Positions 7,546-15,789 are shown, counted from the first letter of the stretch. The stretch: DNA of 64,000 nucleotides from Dethiosulfovibrio russensis (GCF_021568855.1 NZ_JAKGUG010000003.1:1-64000), one strand, 5' to 3'. A program made the numbers and translations. The notes: a model not told the origin generated them from the sequence alone.

Positions 7546-8628
7546 GTGGATTTTAGATCTATTTTATCGCTGGCGGTCTTGGCCGCGTTGTTGCTGTTTC
7601 TTAAGTTCGTAAAGGATAAATCCGCATCTGGGGAGGATGTCTCCCGGCATCTCGCCTTTCTTAATCGGCTGCGGTCATGGGGGAAAAAGGTCATTTTATC
7701 GGTTTTACTTGCCTTGATAGTCCTAGTTGGAGCTCTGGACGGGATATACATCGTACCGTCCGGTTCTGAGGGAGTGCTTTTCCGTCTGGGAGAGGTCAAG
7801 TTCGTCGCGGAACAGGGGCCTCATGTTAAGATCCCCTTTGTCGATGTAGTAGAGGTAGTTAATACCGAAAACATCCGTCGTTTCGAGTACGGATACAGGA
7901 CGGTAAGCGTAGGACCTCCCGCCAGGTATAGAGACGTTCCCGATGAATCGAAGATGTTGACCAGGGACAACAAGATCATAGAGATAGACTGGGTCCTTCA
8001 GTATCAGATATCCGATCCGGTCGACTACGTAACCCATATCCCCGAGAATCAAGGCATGAGGGAGAGGATGATAAGGGATATAGCCGAATCCTTCATGAGG
8101 GAGGTTATAGGGGCTAGGATCCTGGACGACGTTCTGACGAAGGAAAAACAGGCTATCCAGACCGAGGTCAGAAAAGGTCTCCAGGACAAGATGAACGCTC
8201 TCTCCACAGGGATTTTCGTTTCTTCCATCTCATTGCAGGACGTCATTCCCCCTCAAGCGGTGCAAAAAGCCTTCAACGCGGTCAACTCGGCCAGAGCGGA
8301 AAAGGAGAGAATGATACTGGAGGCCGAGCGTTACGCAAAGGAAATAGCCTCGGAGATGGCTGGAGACGTCGAGAGGATCCTTAACGAGGCTAACGCCTAC
8401 GCCTTTCGAAGGGTGGCTCTGGCGGAGGGAGACGTCGCTAGACTCAGCGCTTTGAACGAAGCCTACAGGGTCGATCCCGATCTGGTAAAGCTGAACCTCT
8501 GGATGGAGACTATGACCGATGTGTGGAAGGAAATCAATCCTCTGTTTCTTCGCTCCTCCGAGTCCCTGAAGTTTCTGCCTTTGGATCGGTTTATCGAGCC
8601 TTCCGAAAAAGACGCCAAAGGCGATTGA
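7546..8628 (+). CDS. hflK: SPFH/Band 7 membrane protein HflK
   Basis: HflK and HflC form a large periplasm-facing cage around the FtsH protease and modulate its action. The 360-residue protein has an N-terminal hydrophobic stretch, a second membrane segment (VILSVLLALIVLVGALDGIY) and an SPFH domain starting IVPSGSEGVLFRLGE, followed by an Ala/Glu-rich coiled coil. The start is GTG 7546 behind GAGAGGAGGT. It sits 12 bases before hflC. The N-terminus has two hydrophobic segments, where E. coli HflK has one, so orientation details may differ. Confidence 0.85.
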   Translation: MDFRSILSLAVLAALLLFLKFVKDKSASGEDVSRHLAFLNRLRSWGKKVILSVLLALIVLVGALDGIYIVPSGSEGVLFRLGEVKFVAEQGPHVKIPFVDVVEVVNTENIRRFEYGYRTVSVGPPARYRDVPDESKMLTRDNKIIEIDWVLQYQISDPVDYVTHIPENQGMRERMIRDIAESFMREVIGARILDDVLTKEKQAIQTEVRKGLQDKMNALSTGIFVSSISLQDVIPPQAVQKAFNAVNSARAEKERMILEAERYAKEIASEMAGDVERILNEANAYAFRRVALAEGDVARLSALNEAYRVDPDLVKLNLWMETMTDVWKEINPLFLRSSESLKFLPLDRFIEPSEKDAKGD

Positions 8629-8640
8629 GGAGGTGGAGGA

Positions 8641-9498
8641 ATGACTAAACAGCTCAAAGCCGTGTCTATTATTGGAGTTATGCTACTTCTTATGCTAGTC
8701 CTTTACGGTTCCTTTTACGTGGTTCGTCAGGATGAGCAGGTAGTGATACTCAGGCTGGGAGAGATAGTCTCGACCAGGCGAGAGCCCGGAATAGCCTTCA
8801 AGGTCCCTGTCTTCGACACGGTGGTGAAATACACTAAAAGGCTTATAGAGTACGACGCCCATCCAGTTTCGGTGGTGATGGCCGATAAAAAAAATCTCAT
8901 ATTCGATTCCATCGCGGTCTTCCAGATAACCGATCCGGCCACCTTCAGAAAGAGGGTCCGAACCATATCCGCCGTCCAACAGAGGCTGGACGACTCGGTG
9001 TATGCCGCCGTCAGAGCCGTCGCAGGGCAGGTTACCTTCGACGAGATCCTCTACCTCAAGAGGGAGGAAGCGGAGGCTCAGGCTCTCAGGATCGCGGCGG
9101 AGGAGAGCGAGAAATACGGCGTCACCATAAGGACCGTGGAATTCAAGAGACTGTTTCTCCCTCAGGAGAACGAGGAGGCCGTCTATCGCTCGATGGAGGC
9201 GGAGAGAAACAGGATGTCCGCTCAGCTGAGGTCGGAGGGAAAGGCCGAGGCCATGAAGCTGCGCTCCGCAGCTGACAGAAACAGGGTGGAGGTCTTGGCC
9301 TCTGCCATGAAAGAGGCCGAGCAGATCAAGGGAGAGGGCGACATGAAGGCTCAGAAACTGTTAAGCAACGCCAATCGTGCCGTCAAGGGCCTTTATCCCT
9401 TCATGAAAAGGTTGGAGTTCTATAGAGAGGTTCTGCCGGGCAGAAACGTTATAGTCGAGAGCGAAGAGGGGATCTTCGAGGGCATGGACCGCCCCTGA
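8641..9498 (+). CDS. hflC: SPFH/Band 7 membrane protein HflC
   Basis: The partner of HflK. The 285-residue protein begins with one membrane anchor (VSIIGVMLLLMLVLYGSFYV, about residues 8-27) and an SPFH domain whose start (VVRQDEQVVILRLGE) and middle (EPGIAFKVPVFDTVVKYTKR) are typical of HflC. A charged coiled coil (about 170-245: EAERNRMSAQLRSEGKAEA) follows. ATG 8641 has GAGGAGGTGGAGGA just upstream. The pair forms an operon that ends before the riboswitch. Confidence 0.88.
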   Translation: MTKQLKAVSIIGVMLLLMLVLYGSFYVVRQDEQVVILRLGEIVSTRREPGIAFKVPVFDTVVKYTKRLIEYDAHPVSVVMADKKNLIFDSIAVFQITDPATFRKRVRTISAVQQRLDDSVYAAVRAVAGQVTFDEILYLKREEAEAQALRIAAEESEKYGVTIRTVEFKRLFLPQENEEAVYRSMEAERNRMSAQLRSEGKAEAMKLRSAADRNRVEVLASAMKEAEQIKGEGDMKAQKLLSNANRAVKGLYPFMKRLEFYREVLPGRNVIVESEEGIFEGMDRP

Positions 9499-9532
9499 CG
9501 TATTGTAGCTTCAGCTTTTGTGCTATACTTTG

Positions 9533-9660
9533 TCGAGAAAACAGAATACCCGACATCTCTAGATCAGGGAATCCGGTTAGACTCCGGAGCGGCCCCGCCA
9601 CTGTAAGTTCGAATTTCGAACGAGCCAGAATGCTGTTCTCGAGATGACGATGTGTATCTG
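9533..9660 (+). promoter_or_regulatory. Cobalamin riboswitch
   Basis: The conserved B12-binding core is present: AGGGAATCCGGTTAGACTCC followed by GGAGCGGCCCCGCCACTGTAA (about 9566-9605) and later GAGCCAGAAT (9622-9631). An outer helix can form between TCGAGAAAACAG (9533-9544) and CTGTTCTCGA (9633-9642). The peripheral domain is reduced to one small hairpin (GTTCGAA/TTCGAAC), as in compact variants. An extended -10 element, TGCTATACT (9521-9529), lies just upstream. It precedes a cobalt chelatase gene, which fits repression by cobalamin. Confidence 0.9.
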
Positions 9661-9688
9661 CGTGGGCGGAATTCACATGGTGTCTCTG

Positions 9689-9723
9689 GAGGCCCCGTGG
9701 CGATCTCGCTTCGGGGCCTCTTT
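9689..9723 (+). terminator. Probable expression-platform terminator of the cobalamin riboswitch
   Basis: A 9-bp stem, GAGGCCCCG (9689-9697) with CGGGGCCTC (9712-9720), encloses a 14-nt loop and is followed by TTT. It lies between the B12-binding core and the cbiK start, so ligand-controlled termination is the simplest reading. The short T-run leaves some doubt. Confidence 0.6.
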
Positions 9724-9747
9724 GGTCATAATATATCGGGAAAGGTG

Positions 9748-10632
9748 ATGTGTTTTTTGAAAAAGTTGGTGTCGGTTTTGTTGCTGTTTTCTGCGATCTT
9801 CGTCGCTGGTGTCGCGTGGGGAGATGATTCGGTGAGCAAGAAAGGCGTATTGATGGTATCTTTCGGAACGACCGTTCCGTCCGGTCAGAAGGCGATAGAT
9901 AACCTTTTTGCGACCCTCAAGTCGGTCTGTCCCGACAAGGAAGTTCGACTGGCCTATACGTCCAACATAATCAGGCGTAAATTGGCTAAAGAAGAGAATA
10001 AGATGATCGATAGTCCTATGATTGCCCTGTCTAAGATGAGGGACGAGGGGTTCACCGACGTCGTGGTGGTCTCCACTCACATTATCCCTGGGGAGGAGTA
10101 TGGAGACCTGGAGGAGATCGTCAGAGCCTTCCAGTCGGTCAGGGGAAAGTACGGTTTCGATCGTCTGGTGCTGAGCGAACCTTTGCTGTATCATGAGGAA
10201 GACTTCGAGGCTATGGCCGGTTTCCTCGACAGGACCTACGGCGATAAAGTCGACGAGGACAGCGTCGTGGTCCTGATGGGACACGGTACCCCCGATTTCG
10301 CCAACGCCGCATACGGCCATCTCCAGACGGTTCTGGAGTCGTCGCTCCCCGGTTTTATCGTGGGAACCGTCGAGGGGGCTCCTACTCTGGACGACGTCCT
10401 GCTTCGTCTGAAGGCTAAGGGAGCTCGTAAGGCGACCTTGGCTCCATTCATGATAGTCGCCGGAGACCATGCCACCAACGATATGGCCGGTCCCGAGGAT
10501 GATTCCTGGGTCACAGTGATCAAAGGCGACGGGTATCGAGTATCCTCCGTCCTGAAAGGTCTGGGCGAATACGACGAGATCGGTGCCATGCTGGTCCGGA
10601 AGTACCGGGCTGCCGCCGGAGATGGCTTTTAA
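9748..10632 (+). CDS. cbiK: Secreted sirohydrochlorin cobaltochelatase CbiK
   Basis: CbiK inserts cobalt into sirohydrochlorin in anaerobic B12 synthesis. The mature domain (about residues 35-290) shows the class II chelatase pattern: LMVSFGTTVPSGQKAIDNL near the start, VVVSTHIIPGEEY and VVLMGHGTPDFANAAYGHLQ, with the two metal-site His. An N-terminal signal peptide (LVSVLLLFSAIFVAGVAWG) is present, as in the periplasmic CbiK of Desulfovibrio. The export seems at odds with cytoplasmic corrin synthesis, so it may act on cobalt or tetrapyrroles outside. ATG 9748 is used; TTG 9757, better spaced from AAAGGTGAT, is an alternative. It follows the B12 riboswitch. Confidence 0.88.
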   Translation: MCFLKKLVSVLLLFSAIFVAGVAWGDDSVSKKGVLMVSFGTTVPSGQKAIDNLFATLKSVCPDKEVRLAYTSNIIRRKLAKEENKMIDSPMIALSKMRDEGFTDVVVVSTHIIPGEEYGDLEEIVRAFQSVRGKYGFDRLVLSEPLLYHEEDFEAMAGFLDRTYGDKVDEDSVVVLMGHGTPDFANAAYGHLQTVLESSLPGFIVGTVEGAPTLDDVLLRLKAKGARKATLAPFMIVAGDHATNDMAGPEDDSWVTVIKGDGYRVSSVLKGLGEYDEIGAMLVRKYRAAAGDGF

Positions 10633-10659
10633 GGGCACCTTGGATCGATTTTAGTCTCT

Positions 10660-10699
10660 GCGTCCGAAGCCTGTTTCAGGTTTCGGACGCCTGTTTTTT
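10660..10699 (+). terminator. Rho-independent terminator after cbiK
   Basis: A 14-bp stem with one G-T pair (GCGTCCGAAGCCTG with CAGGTTTCGGACGC) and a 3-base loop is followed by TTTTTT at 10694-10699. It separates cbiK from the ABC transporter genes by 31 bases, so the transporter depends on read-through or on an unseen promoter. Confidence 0.88.
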
Positions 10700-10729
10700 A
10701 TCTATTGAAATGTAGGGGGAGGAACCGTC

Positions 10730-11719
10730 TTGAGGATTACCGATCGTATAAGGCAGGATAGGAAGAGAGCCTTTCTATGTGGGTCCCTTCTCTTGGTCGC
10801 CTTGATCGCCTTGTTCTTTTGGCGTATAACCTCTGGAGACGTCGACCTGTCTCTTTCGGATGTGGCAGGGGCCCTCCTGGGGTGGGGATCGAACGATCAG
10901 GCCCATGTAATCGTCAGGGTGGTGAGGCTTCCCAGGATAATGGCCTCCATGGGGGCCGGGGCGTCTCTAGCTGTCTCCGGAGTCGTTCTCCAAGCCCTTC
11001 TCGCCAACCCCCTGGCTGAGCCCTACACTCTAGGGATAGCCTCAGGCGCGGCTTTCGGGGCGTCTTTGGCGATATTGTCGGGCTGGGTCGTTACGATATC
11101 GGCTTTTGCCGGAGCCCTCGTAGCCTTGGCTTTGGTGATGGCCATCTCCTGGCGTTCCGGCGGGTCCACGGGACACACCGTCCTGGCCGGGATAGTAGTG
11201 GGGTCCTCTCTATCCGCCGGGGTAACCTTGGCGAAAGCCCTGGCCGGGGATAAAGTGGCTGGGATAGTCTTCTGGCTCATGGGAGGGTTCGCCGGAGCTT
11301 CCTGGGGAAGCGTCTTTTGGGTCTGGTTAGGTGTCTTGATCGTCTCTTCGTCTTTGTTCTTCTCCTCCGATCTGGATGCGCTTTCCCTGGGAGGAAATAA
11401 CGGAGCGGTACTGGGAGTCGACGAGAGGGTGCTGAGGCCTTTGTTGGCGGTTGCCGCGGCTTTCTCTGCCGCCTCCGTGGTCTCCTTTTTCGGGGTGATC
11501 GGTTTCGTCGGCCTCGTCGTCCCGCATCTCGTGAGAATATCCATAGGCGCCTCTCACAGAGTTCTTCTTCCCCTGTCGATGTTGACCGGGGCTCTTCTTC
11601 TTTCCGGAGCGGATGGAATCGTCCGGGAGCTGGGAGAGCTGCCGGTAGGTGTCCTGACCTCTCTGGTAGGAGGCCCTTTTTTCTGCTGGATCCTTATAAG
11701 AGAGAGGGGAAGGGGATGA
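10730..11719 (+). CDS. FecCD/BtuC-type ABC transporter permease
   Basis: The inner-membrane channel of a cobalamin, siderophore or heme importer. The 329-residue protein has about nine to ten membrane segments and FecCD family signatures: VRLPRIMASMGAGASLAVSG near residue 65, LANPLAEPYTLGIASGAAFG and FFGVIGFVGLVVPHLVR near residue 255. TTG 10730 is the start, eight bases after GGGGGAGG. It overlaps the ATPase gene by 4 bases. The B12 riboswitch and cbiK upstream argue for corrinoid or cobalt-related uptake, but substrate cannot be read from the sequence. Confidence 0.9.
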   Translation: MRITDRIRQDRKRAFLCGSLLLVALIALFFWRITSGDVDLSLSDVAGALLGWGSNDQAHVIVRVVRLPRIMASMGAGASLAVSGVVLQALLANPLAEPYTLGIASGAAFGASLAILSGWVVTISAFAGALVALALVMAISWRSGGSTGHTVLAGIVVGSSLSAGVTLAKALAGDKVAGIVFWLMGGFAGASWGSVFWVWLGVLIVSSSLFFSSDLDALSLGGNNGAVLGVDERVLRPLLAVAAAFSAASVVSFFGVIGFVGLVVPHLVRISIGASHRVLLPLSMLTGALLLSGADGIVRELGELPVGVLTSLVGGPFFCWILIRERGRG

Positions 11720-12483
11720 CTTCACTGGTACTGGACAACGTCTCCGCCCTGTATCCAAGCGGCGGTGGCGTGACCTCCATATCGGCCGAGGCCAGGGGCG
11801 GAGAGATAACCGTTTTGATAGGTCCTAACGGAAGCGGCAAAAGCACTCTGTTGAAGGCTATAGCAGGGTTGATAGACTATGACGGTTCGATCAGGCTGAA
11901 CGGCGTCGACATGGAAAGCATGGGCCGAAGGTCGAGGGCCGCTCTCTTCGCCGTGGTCGATCAGATCCCCTCCATGAACTATCCCTTTTCCGTGACCGAG
12001 GTCTTGGCTATGGGTCGTCTACCTCACGGCAGGGACGAGCCGAGAAAAAACTCGACACTGAGAAGCGTCCGTAGAGCGGCAACCGCCATGGACCTGTCGG
12101 ATCTCTGTAATAGACCGGTTACGGAGCTTTCCGGAGGGGAAAGACAGAGGGTGGCCATCGCGAGAGCTATCGTCCAGGATAGCCCGATTATGCTGATGGA
12201 CGAGCCTTCCTCCGCACTGGACCCCGGTCACGTGTCCTCTCTCTTCTCGTCCCTTAGGGATATGACTAACCGGGGTCGTGCCGTTATCGTCACGGTTCAC
12301 GACGTCAATCTGGCGGCCATGTTCGCCGATAAGGTCTGGCTTATGGACGAAGGTCGTTTGGTGAGATATGGAAACCCGGAGGATATCCTCTCTCGGGAGA
12401 GACTGTCCAAGGTCTACGGAGTTGACTTTCGTCGGTATGACGGAGAAAGGGGGAAGTCTCTTTGGTTTTTCGAGCTGGATTGA
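11716..12483 (+). CDS. FecE/BtuD-type ABC transporter ATPase
   Basis: The ATP-hydrolysing subunit for the adjacent permease. The 255-residue protein shows Walker A GPNGSGKST (about residues 37-45), Q-loop (VDQIPS), signature LSGGERQRVAIARAI, Walker B IMLMDEPSSALDP and the switch His (VTVHDVN). The start overlaps the permease stop as ATGA, and the next gene begins inside its 3' end. Confidence 0.92.
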   Translation: MTSLVLDNVSALYPSGGGVTSISAEARGGEITVLIGPNGSGKSTLLKAIAGLIDYDGSIRLNGVDMESMGRRSRAALFAVVDQIPSMNYPFSVTEVLAMGRLPHGRDEPRKNSTLRSVRRAATAMDLSDLCNRPVTELSGGERQRVAIARAIVQDSPIMLMDEPSSALDPGHVSSLFSSLRDMTNRGRAVIVTVHDVNLAAMFADKVWLMDEGRLVRYGNPEDILSRERLSKVYGVDFRRYDGERGKSLWFFELD

Positions 12484-13364
12484 TGGCTTTGTATCTGTTC
12501 TTCGCAGGAGCTGCCTTTGCCCGAGGGGATATAGTCGTTCATGACGACCTGGGGAACTCGGTATCTCTCCCCGGTCCCGCCACGAAGGTGGTCTCTCTCT
12601 ATGCAGGACATAGTGAGACACTGCTGGCCATGGGCTATGGGGATCGGTTGGTGGCGGTGTCTCAAAGCGACGATGGAGAGCTTTTCCCGGGAATACCCAG
12701 GTTGCCTCGTAACTTCGATCCCGAGTCGATCATAGCGCTGAACCCAGACCTGATCCTATCGAGACCCATGTTGGAGGGGACCCACGGTCGAGCACTCGAC
12801 GTCCTTCGGCGGACCGGCATCCCCGTGGTGAACCTGGATCCTCCGGTATGGACGTCCCTGTTCGATTACGTCAGGACCATAGGAGAGCTCTTTGGCGATA
12901 GAGGCGATGTCCAGGTGGATCTTCTGGCCCGTTCCATCAAGCGACTTTTCATAATGGCTGAGACCCGCAGGGAAGGCGGGAAAAAACCGGTTTTCTTTTT
13001 GGAGACCGGCGAAAAAGGCATAAGGACCTGTTCTCCAGACAGCTGGGCTGCCGGAATCCTGGAATTGGCCGGAGGGATAAATGGAGCGTCCGATGCTTCT
13101 CCCTTGAGGGAGGGGAGCCCCTTGGCTCCCTACGGAATGGAGCGACTGATCGGGATAACTCCGACCTTGGATATCTACATAGTCCAGCAGGGCGCCATGA
13201 ACGACGTGACGGAAAAATCCGTGTCCGAAAGGCCCTGGATAGAGATATTGAGGGGAAAGAGGATCCTATTTATAGACGAGAGAGACCTGAGCCGTCCGTC
13301 GGTCTACAGGATGGAGTCCACCGTTAGACGGCTGACGGATTTCTTCTTTTCCGAGGACCGTTAG
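12462..13364 (+). CDS. Periplasmic corrinoid/siderophore-binding protein (BtuF/FepB-like)
   Basis: Captures the substrate for the FecCD-type importer. The 300-residue protein has an N-terminal signal (VFRAGLMALYLFFAGAAFA) and the two-lobe TroA-like fold: VVSLYAGHSETLLAMGYGDR for lobe one and LNPDLILSRPMLEGTHGRAL for the strand leading to the linker helix. TTG 12462 is preferred, because AAAGGGGGAAG lies six bases upstream; ATG 12483, overlapping the ATPase stop by one base, is an alternative. There is no lipobox Cys, so it appears soluble in the periplasm. Confidence 0.85.
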   Translation: MVFRAGLMALYLFFAGAAFARGDIVVHDDLGNSVSLPGPATKVVSLYAGHSETLLAMGYGDRLVAVSQSDDGELFPGIPRLPRNFDPESIIALNPDLILSRPMLEGTHGRALDVLRRTGIPVVNLDPPVWTSLFDYVRTIGELFGDRGDVQVDLLARSIKRLFIMAETRREGGKKPVFFLETGEKGIRTCSPDSWAAGILELAGGINGASDASPLREGSPLAPYGMERLIGITPTLDIYIVQQGAMNDVTEKSVSERPWIEILRGKRILFIDERDLSRPSVYRMESTVRRLTDFFFSEDR

Positions 13365-13370
13365 ACGGTT

Positions 13371-14276
13371 ATGGATTGGGGACTATGGGGGGACTTCATA
13401 AGAGGGGAAACCATCCTGACTGTGAACGTCCTGATAGGCCTGTTCTTCGGGTGGCTCCTGGTGCGCTTCGGGGTCTCTGACAGGCTTTTGGCCCGTATAG
13501 GACCGAAAATCGCGAGATGGGGAATCCACCCGGACATAGTGACGGCTCTGGCCTTGAGCCTGGGGTCGTCAAGAGTAGCGGCCGGAATGCTGGCCTCAGC
13601 GGCTGAGCAGGGAAGGCTTGAGGACAGAGATCTGGTATGGGGAGTCCAGCTCATATCCTTTCCGGGATATCTGAGACGTTGGTCTACTTCCACCTTGGGT
13701 ATGTCCATAGGATTGGCCGGTGTTGCCGGTGGAATATACGCTTTGTCTCTTTTGCTCAGAAGCGCCATCCGATTCTGTTTTTTTCTCGGACTTGTGTTGA
13801 GACACGGTCGGTCGGTCGATCTGAAGGAGGTCAACTGGCAAAGCAGCGGGAAGGTCCCCTCTCTGTGGGGAATGTTATACAGGACATTGCCATGGGGGTG
13901 GCTTTTTTTCGCCCTAGCCTTCTGGGGTATGCCCTTTTTGGAACCTCTGTTCAGGGAGTGGGGCAGGGGGCTGGCCATGTCTCCCGTGGCCTGGTCCGTG
14001 GCCTTGGCGGGGATGGCCCATAACTCCGCCGCCTTGGCCGCCGCTGGAGCAGCCGTCTCCGGAGGCCATATCTCCTCTGCGGAGGCCGTTTGGGCCCTTC
14101 TTGTGGGAAACTCTTTGGGAAGTCTATCCAGGATAGGGAGACAGAATCTGGCCTTTTGGTCCGGGCTCTTTCCGAAAAAAACGGTGTTAAAGCTTCTGTC
14201 TTGGTATCTTGGAACATTGCTTCCTCTCATGTTTCTTTGGATTTTAGCGGCTCTGTTGTTTTGTCGAGTTGTATGA
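13371..14276 (+). CDS. Gate-domain (nucleoside-recognition family) polytopic membrane protein
   Basis: A 301-residue protein with about eight membrane segments. Two similar halves carry the Gate signature: ALALSLGSSRVAAGMLASAA in the first and VALAGMAHNSAALAAAGAAV in the second. Proteins of this family include nucleoside transporters, ferrous-iron pore domains and spore maturation proteins. It starts six bases after the binding-protein gene, so it belongs to the ABC transporter operon. A role in moving the imported metal or corrinoid is inference from position only. Confidence 0.7.
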   Translation: MDWGLWGDFIRGETILTVNVLIGLFFGWLLVRFGVSDRLLARIGPKIARWGIHPDIVTALALSLGSSRVAAGMLASAAEQGRLEDRDLVWGVQLISFPGYLRRWSTSTLGMSIGLAGVAGGIYALSLLLRSAIRFCFFLGLVLRHGRSVDLKEVNWQSSGKVPSLWGMLYRTLPWGWLFFALAFWGMPFLEPLFREWGRGLAMSPVAWSVALAGMAHNSAALAAAGAAVSGGHISSAEAVWALLVGNSLGSLSRIGRQNLAFWSGLFPKKTVLKLLSWYLGTLLPLMFLWILAALLFCRVV

Positions 14277-14297
14277 TTTACCCAGTTCTGATACAAT
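14269..14297 (+). promoter_or_regulatory. Promoter of SRP RNA
   Basis: TTGTAT (14269-14274) and TACAAT (14292-14297) are 17 bases apart, placing the start near 14304, just before the SRP RNA stem. The -35 overlaps the stop region of the preceding gene. Confidence 0.65.
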
Positions 14298-14311
14298 GAC
14301 CTCCGTCATCG

Positions 14312-14440
14312 AAAAGCTCCCTACAGGGGGCCCAGTCCCGTGCGGCGAGAGCCCGTGAACCCCGTCAGGTCCGGAAGGAAGCAGCGGTAAGCGGTGTCCC
14401 TTGGGTGCCACGGATCCCTGGGTCTCCTGTAGGGAGCTTT
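14312..14440 (+). ncRNA. ffs: Signal recognition particle RNA (small bacterial type)
   Basis: A long hairpin closed by AAAGCTCCCTACAGG (14312-14326) and CCTGTAGGGAGCTTT (14426-14440). The apical part holds the Ffh-binding loops and the tetraloop: GTCAGGTCCGGAAGGAAGCA followed by GCGGTAAGCG. This is the highly conserved domain IV of the 4.5S-like RNA. It pairs with Ffh to target nascent membrane proteins. A T-rich tract follows for termination. Confidence 0.96.
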
Positions 14441-14442
14441 TT

Positions 14443-14748
14443 CTATTTTATCGGTGCTATGTCCACCAGTGCCTCTATAAGTTTCTGGAGCCTCTTCACG
14501 TCGACGTCGTTTTCGGATAAATCGTCGGTCATGCAGATGGAAATGTAGTTCTTGAGTATCTCCATACAGGCGTTCTGGAGCGCCTTTCTTGCGGCGGAAA
14601 GCTGTAGGAGAACGTCGCAACAATCCTTTTCCTCTATTATCATCCTCTGGATTCCCCTGAGCTGTCCCTCGACCCTTCGAAGTCGATTGAGCATGGCTTT
14701 TCTCTCCGGCGAGAGATCGTCCAGTTGTTCTATCAAAGACTGCGTCAC
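14443..14748 (-). CDS. CsoR/FrmR-family metal- or persulfide-sensing repressor
   Basis: A 101-residue all-helical repressor of the DUF156 family: KAMLNRLRRVEGQLRGIQRM and then the sensing helix with Cys43-Cys44 (EKDCCDVLLQLSAARKAL). Alignment by eye to CsoR puts Cys43 at the first copper ligand, Tyr68 where CsoR has His, and Cys72 at the second Cys. The C-H-C copper site is thus changed to C-Y-C, as expected of a thiol or persulfide sensor (CstR-like) more than a copper sensor. GTG 14748 is chosen, with GGGAAGGGG upstream; an in-frame GTG at 14796 would add 16 residues. No obvious target gene is adjacent. It is convergent with SRP RNA. Confidence 0.85.
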   Translation of the reverse strand: MTQSLIEQLDDLSPERKAMLNRLRRVEGQLRGIQRMIIEEKDCCDVLLQLSAARKALQNACMEILKNYISICMTDDLSENDVDVKRLQKLIEALVDIAPIK

Positions 14749-14833
14749 TGTGCTACCCCTTCCCTTTTTTGAGGATACTCTATCCGAGTCTCTCACGATT
14801 CAAAAAACCTCGGTCATGGTAATATGAAGCTTC

Positions 14834-14862
14834 TTGATGGTCAAGTCCGACTATGCTATACT
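14834..14862 (+). promoter_or_regulatory. Promoter of the rpsB operon
   Basis: TTGATG (14834-14839) and TATACT (14857-14862) with a 17-base spacer and a TG one base before the -10 (TGCTATACT). The start would be near 14868, giving a leader of about 125 nt before rpsB. Confidence 0.75.
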
Positions 14863-14867
14863 TTCCG

Positions 14868-14991
14868 ATGGCCCATATTTGTATGGGTCGCATTCCACAC
14901 ATCGGGTCGGAGGTCGGGGTGGTGCCTTTTCGGTTCCCGTTCTCGTAGCCCGGTGGAGGATAAAAACCACATTCATTAAGGAGGAAACACC
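14868..14991 (+). other. Untranslated leader of rpsB-tsf
   Basis: About 125 nt between the inferred transcription start and the rpsB ATG. It can form a hairpin with CCCATA (14872-14877) and TATGGG (14882-14887), and is G-rich and probably folded further (GGGTCGGAGGTCGGGGTGG). It ends in AAGGAGGAAACACC. Ribosomal-protein autoregulation is common for such leaders, but I recognise no known S2 motif. Confidence 0.4.
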
Positions 14992-15789
14992 ATGTCCGTA
15001 GTCAGCATGAAGCAGCTTCTCGAGTGCGGTGTCCATTTCGGTCACCAGACCCGCCGCTGGAACCCCAAGATGAAGCCGTTCATCTTCACCGAGAGAAACG
15101 GCGTCTACATCATCGACCTTCAGAAGACCGTCAAAGGACTTGAGAAGTCCTATTCTTTCCTGAGAGAGGTCTCCAAGGAAGGCGGCAGCGTTCTTTTCGT
15201 AGGGACCAAGCGCCAGGCTCAGGACACCATCAGAGAAGAGGCCATCCGCTGTGGTCAGCACTATATCAACCAGCGTTGGCTCGGTGGTTTGCTCACCAAC
15301 TTCCAGACCATCCGTAAAAGGGTTCTCAAAATGGTCGAACTGGATCGCATGGAGTCCGACGGTTCCTGGAACGATCTTACCAAAAAAGAGGTAGTCCTGC
15401 TCAAAAAGCAGAAGGCCAAGCTCGAGAAGTACCTACTCGGCATAAAAAACATGAAGGTTCTTCCCGATGCCCTCTTCATCATCGATCCTCGTCGTGAGGA
15501 TATCGCAGTCAAAGAGGCCAGGAAGATCGGCATACCGGTCATCTCCATAGTCGATACAAACTGCGATCCCGAGGTCATAGACTATCCCATCCCCGGAAAC
15601 GACGACGCCATAAGGGCCATCAAGCTTATATCCGGGCTCATGGCAAGCGCCGTAATAGAGGGACGTCAGGGAGTGGACGGAGCCAACGGATCCGACGATT
15701 CCGACGATGTCAACGATAACGATATCATCGAGGTCAAGGAGAAACTCACCGAGGCATACGGAGAAGATACCGCCGAGGGTGAAGACTAA
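14992..15789 (+). CDS. rpsB: Small ribosomal subunit protein uS2
   Basis: Component of the 30S subunit, needed for bS1 binding. The 265-residue protein starts [20 protein letters not shown], the universal S2 beginning, and contains [12 protein letters not shown] and [13 protein letters not shown]. The C-terminal 40 residues (after about 225) are an acidic extension rich in Asp/Asn ([13 protein letters not shown]) not needed in the core fold. ATG 14992 follows AAGGAGGAAACACC. It leads rpsB-tsf-pyrH-frr, the common bacterial order. Confidence 0.98.
   Translation: MSVVSMKQLLECGVHFGHQTRRWNPKMKPFIFTERNGVYIIDLQKTVKGLEKSYSFLREVSKEGGSVLFVGTKRQAQDTIREEAIRCGQHYINQRWLGGLLTNFQTIRKRVLKMVELDRMESDGSWNDLTKKEVVLLKKQKAKLEKYLLGIKNMKVLPDALFIIDPRREDIAVKEARKIGIPVISIVDTNCDPEVIDYPIPGNDDAIRAIKLISGLMASAVIEGRQGVDGANGSDDSDDVNDNDIIEVKEKLTEAYGEDTAEGED

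Noticed and set aside
13361-14296. 311-codon minus-strand frame opposite the Gate-domain gene
   Set aside because: The plus strand gives a convincing membrane protein; the minus product is Arg/Lys/Pro-rich without pattern.
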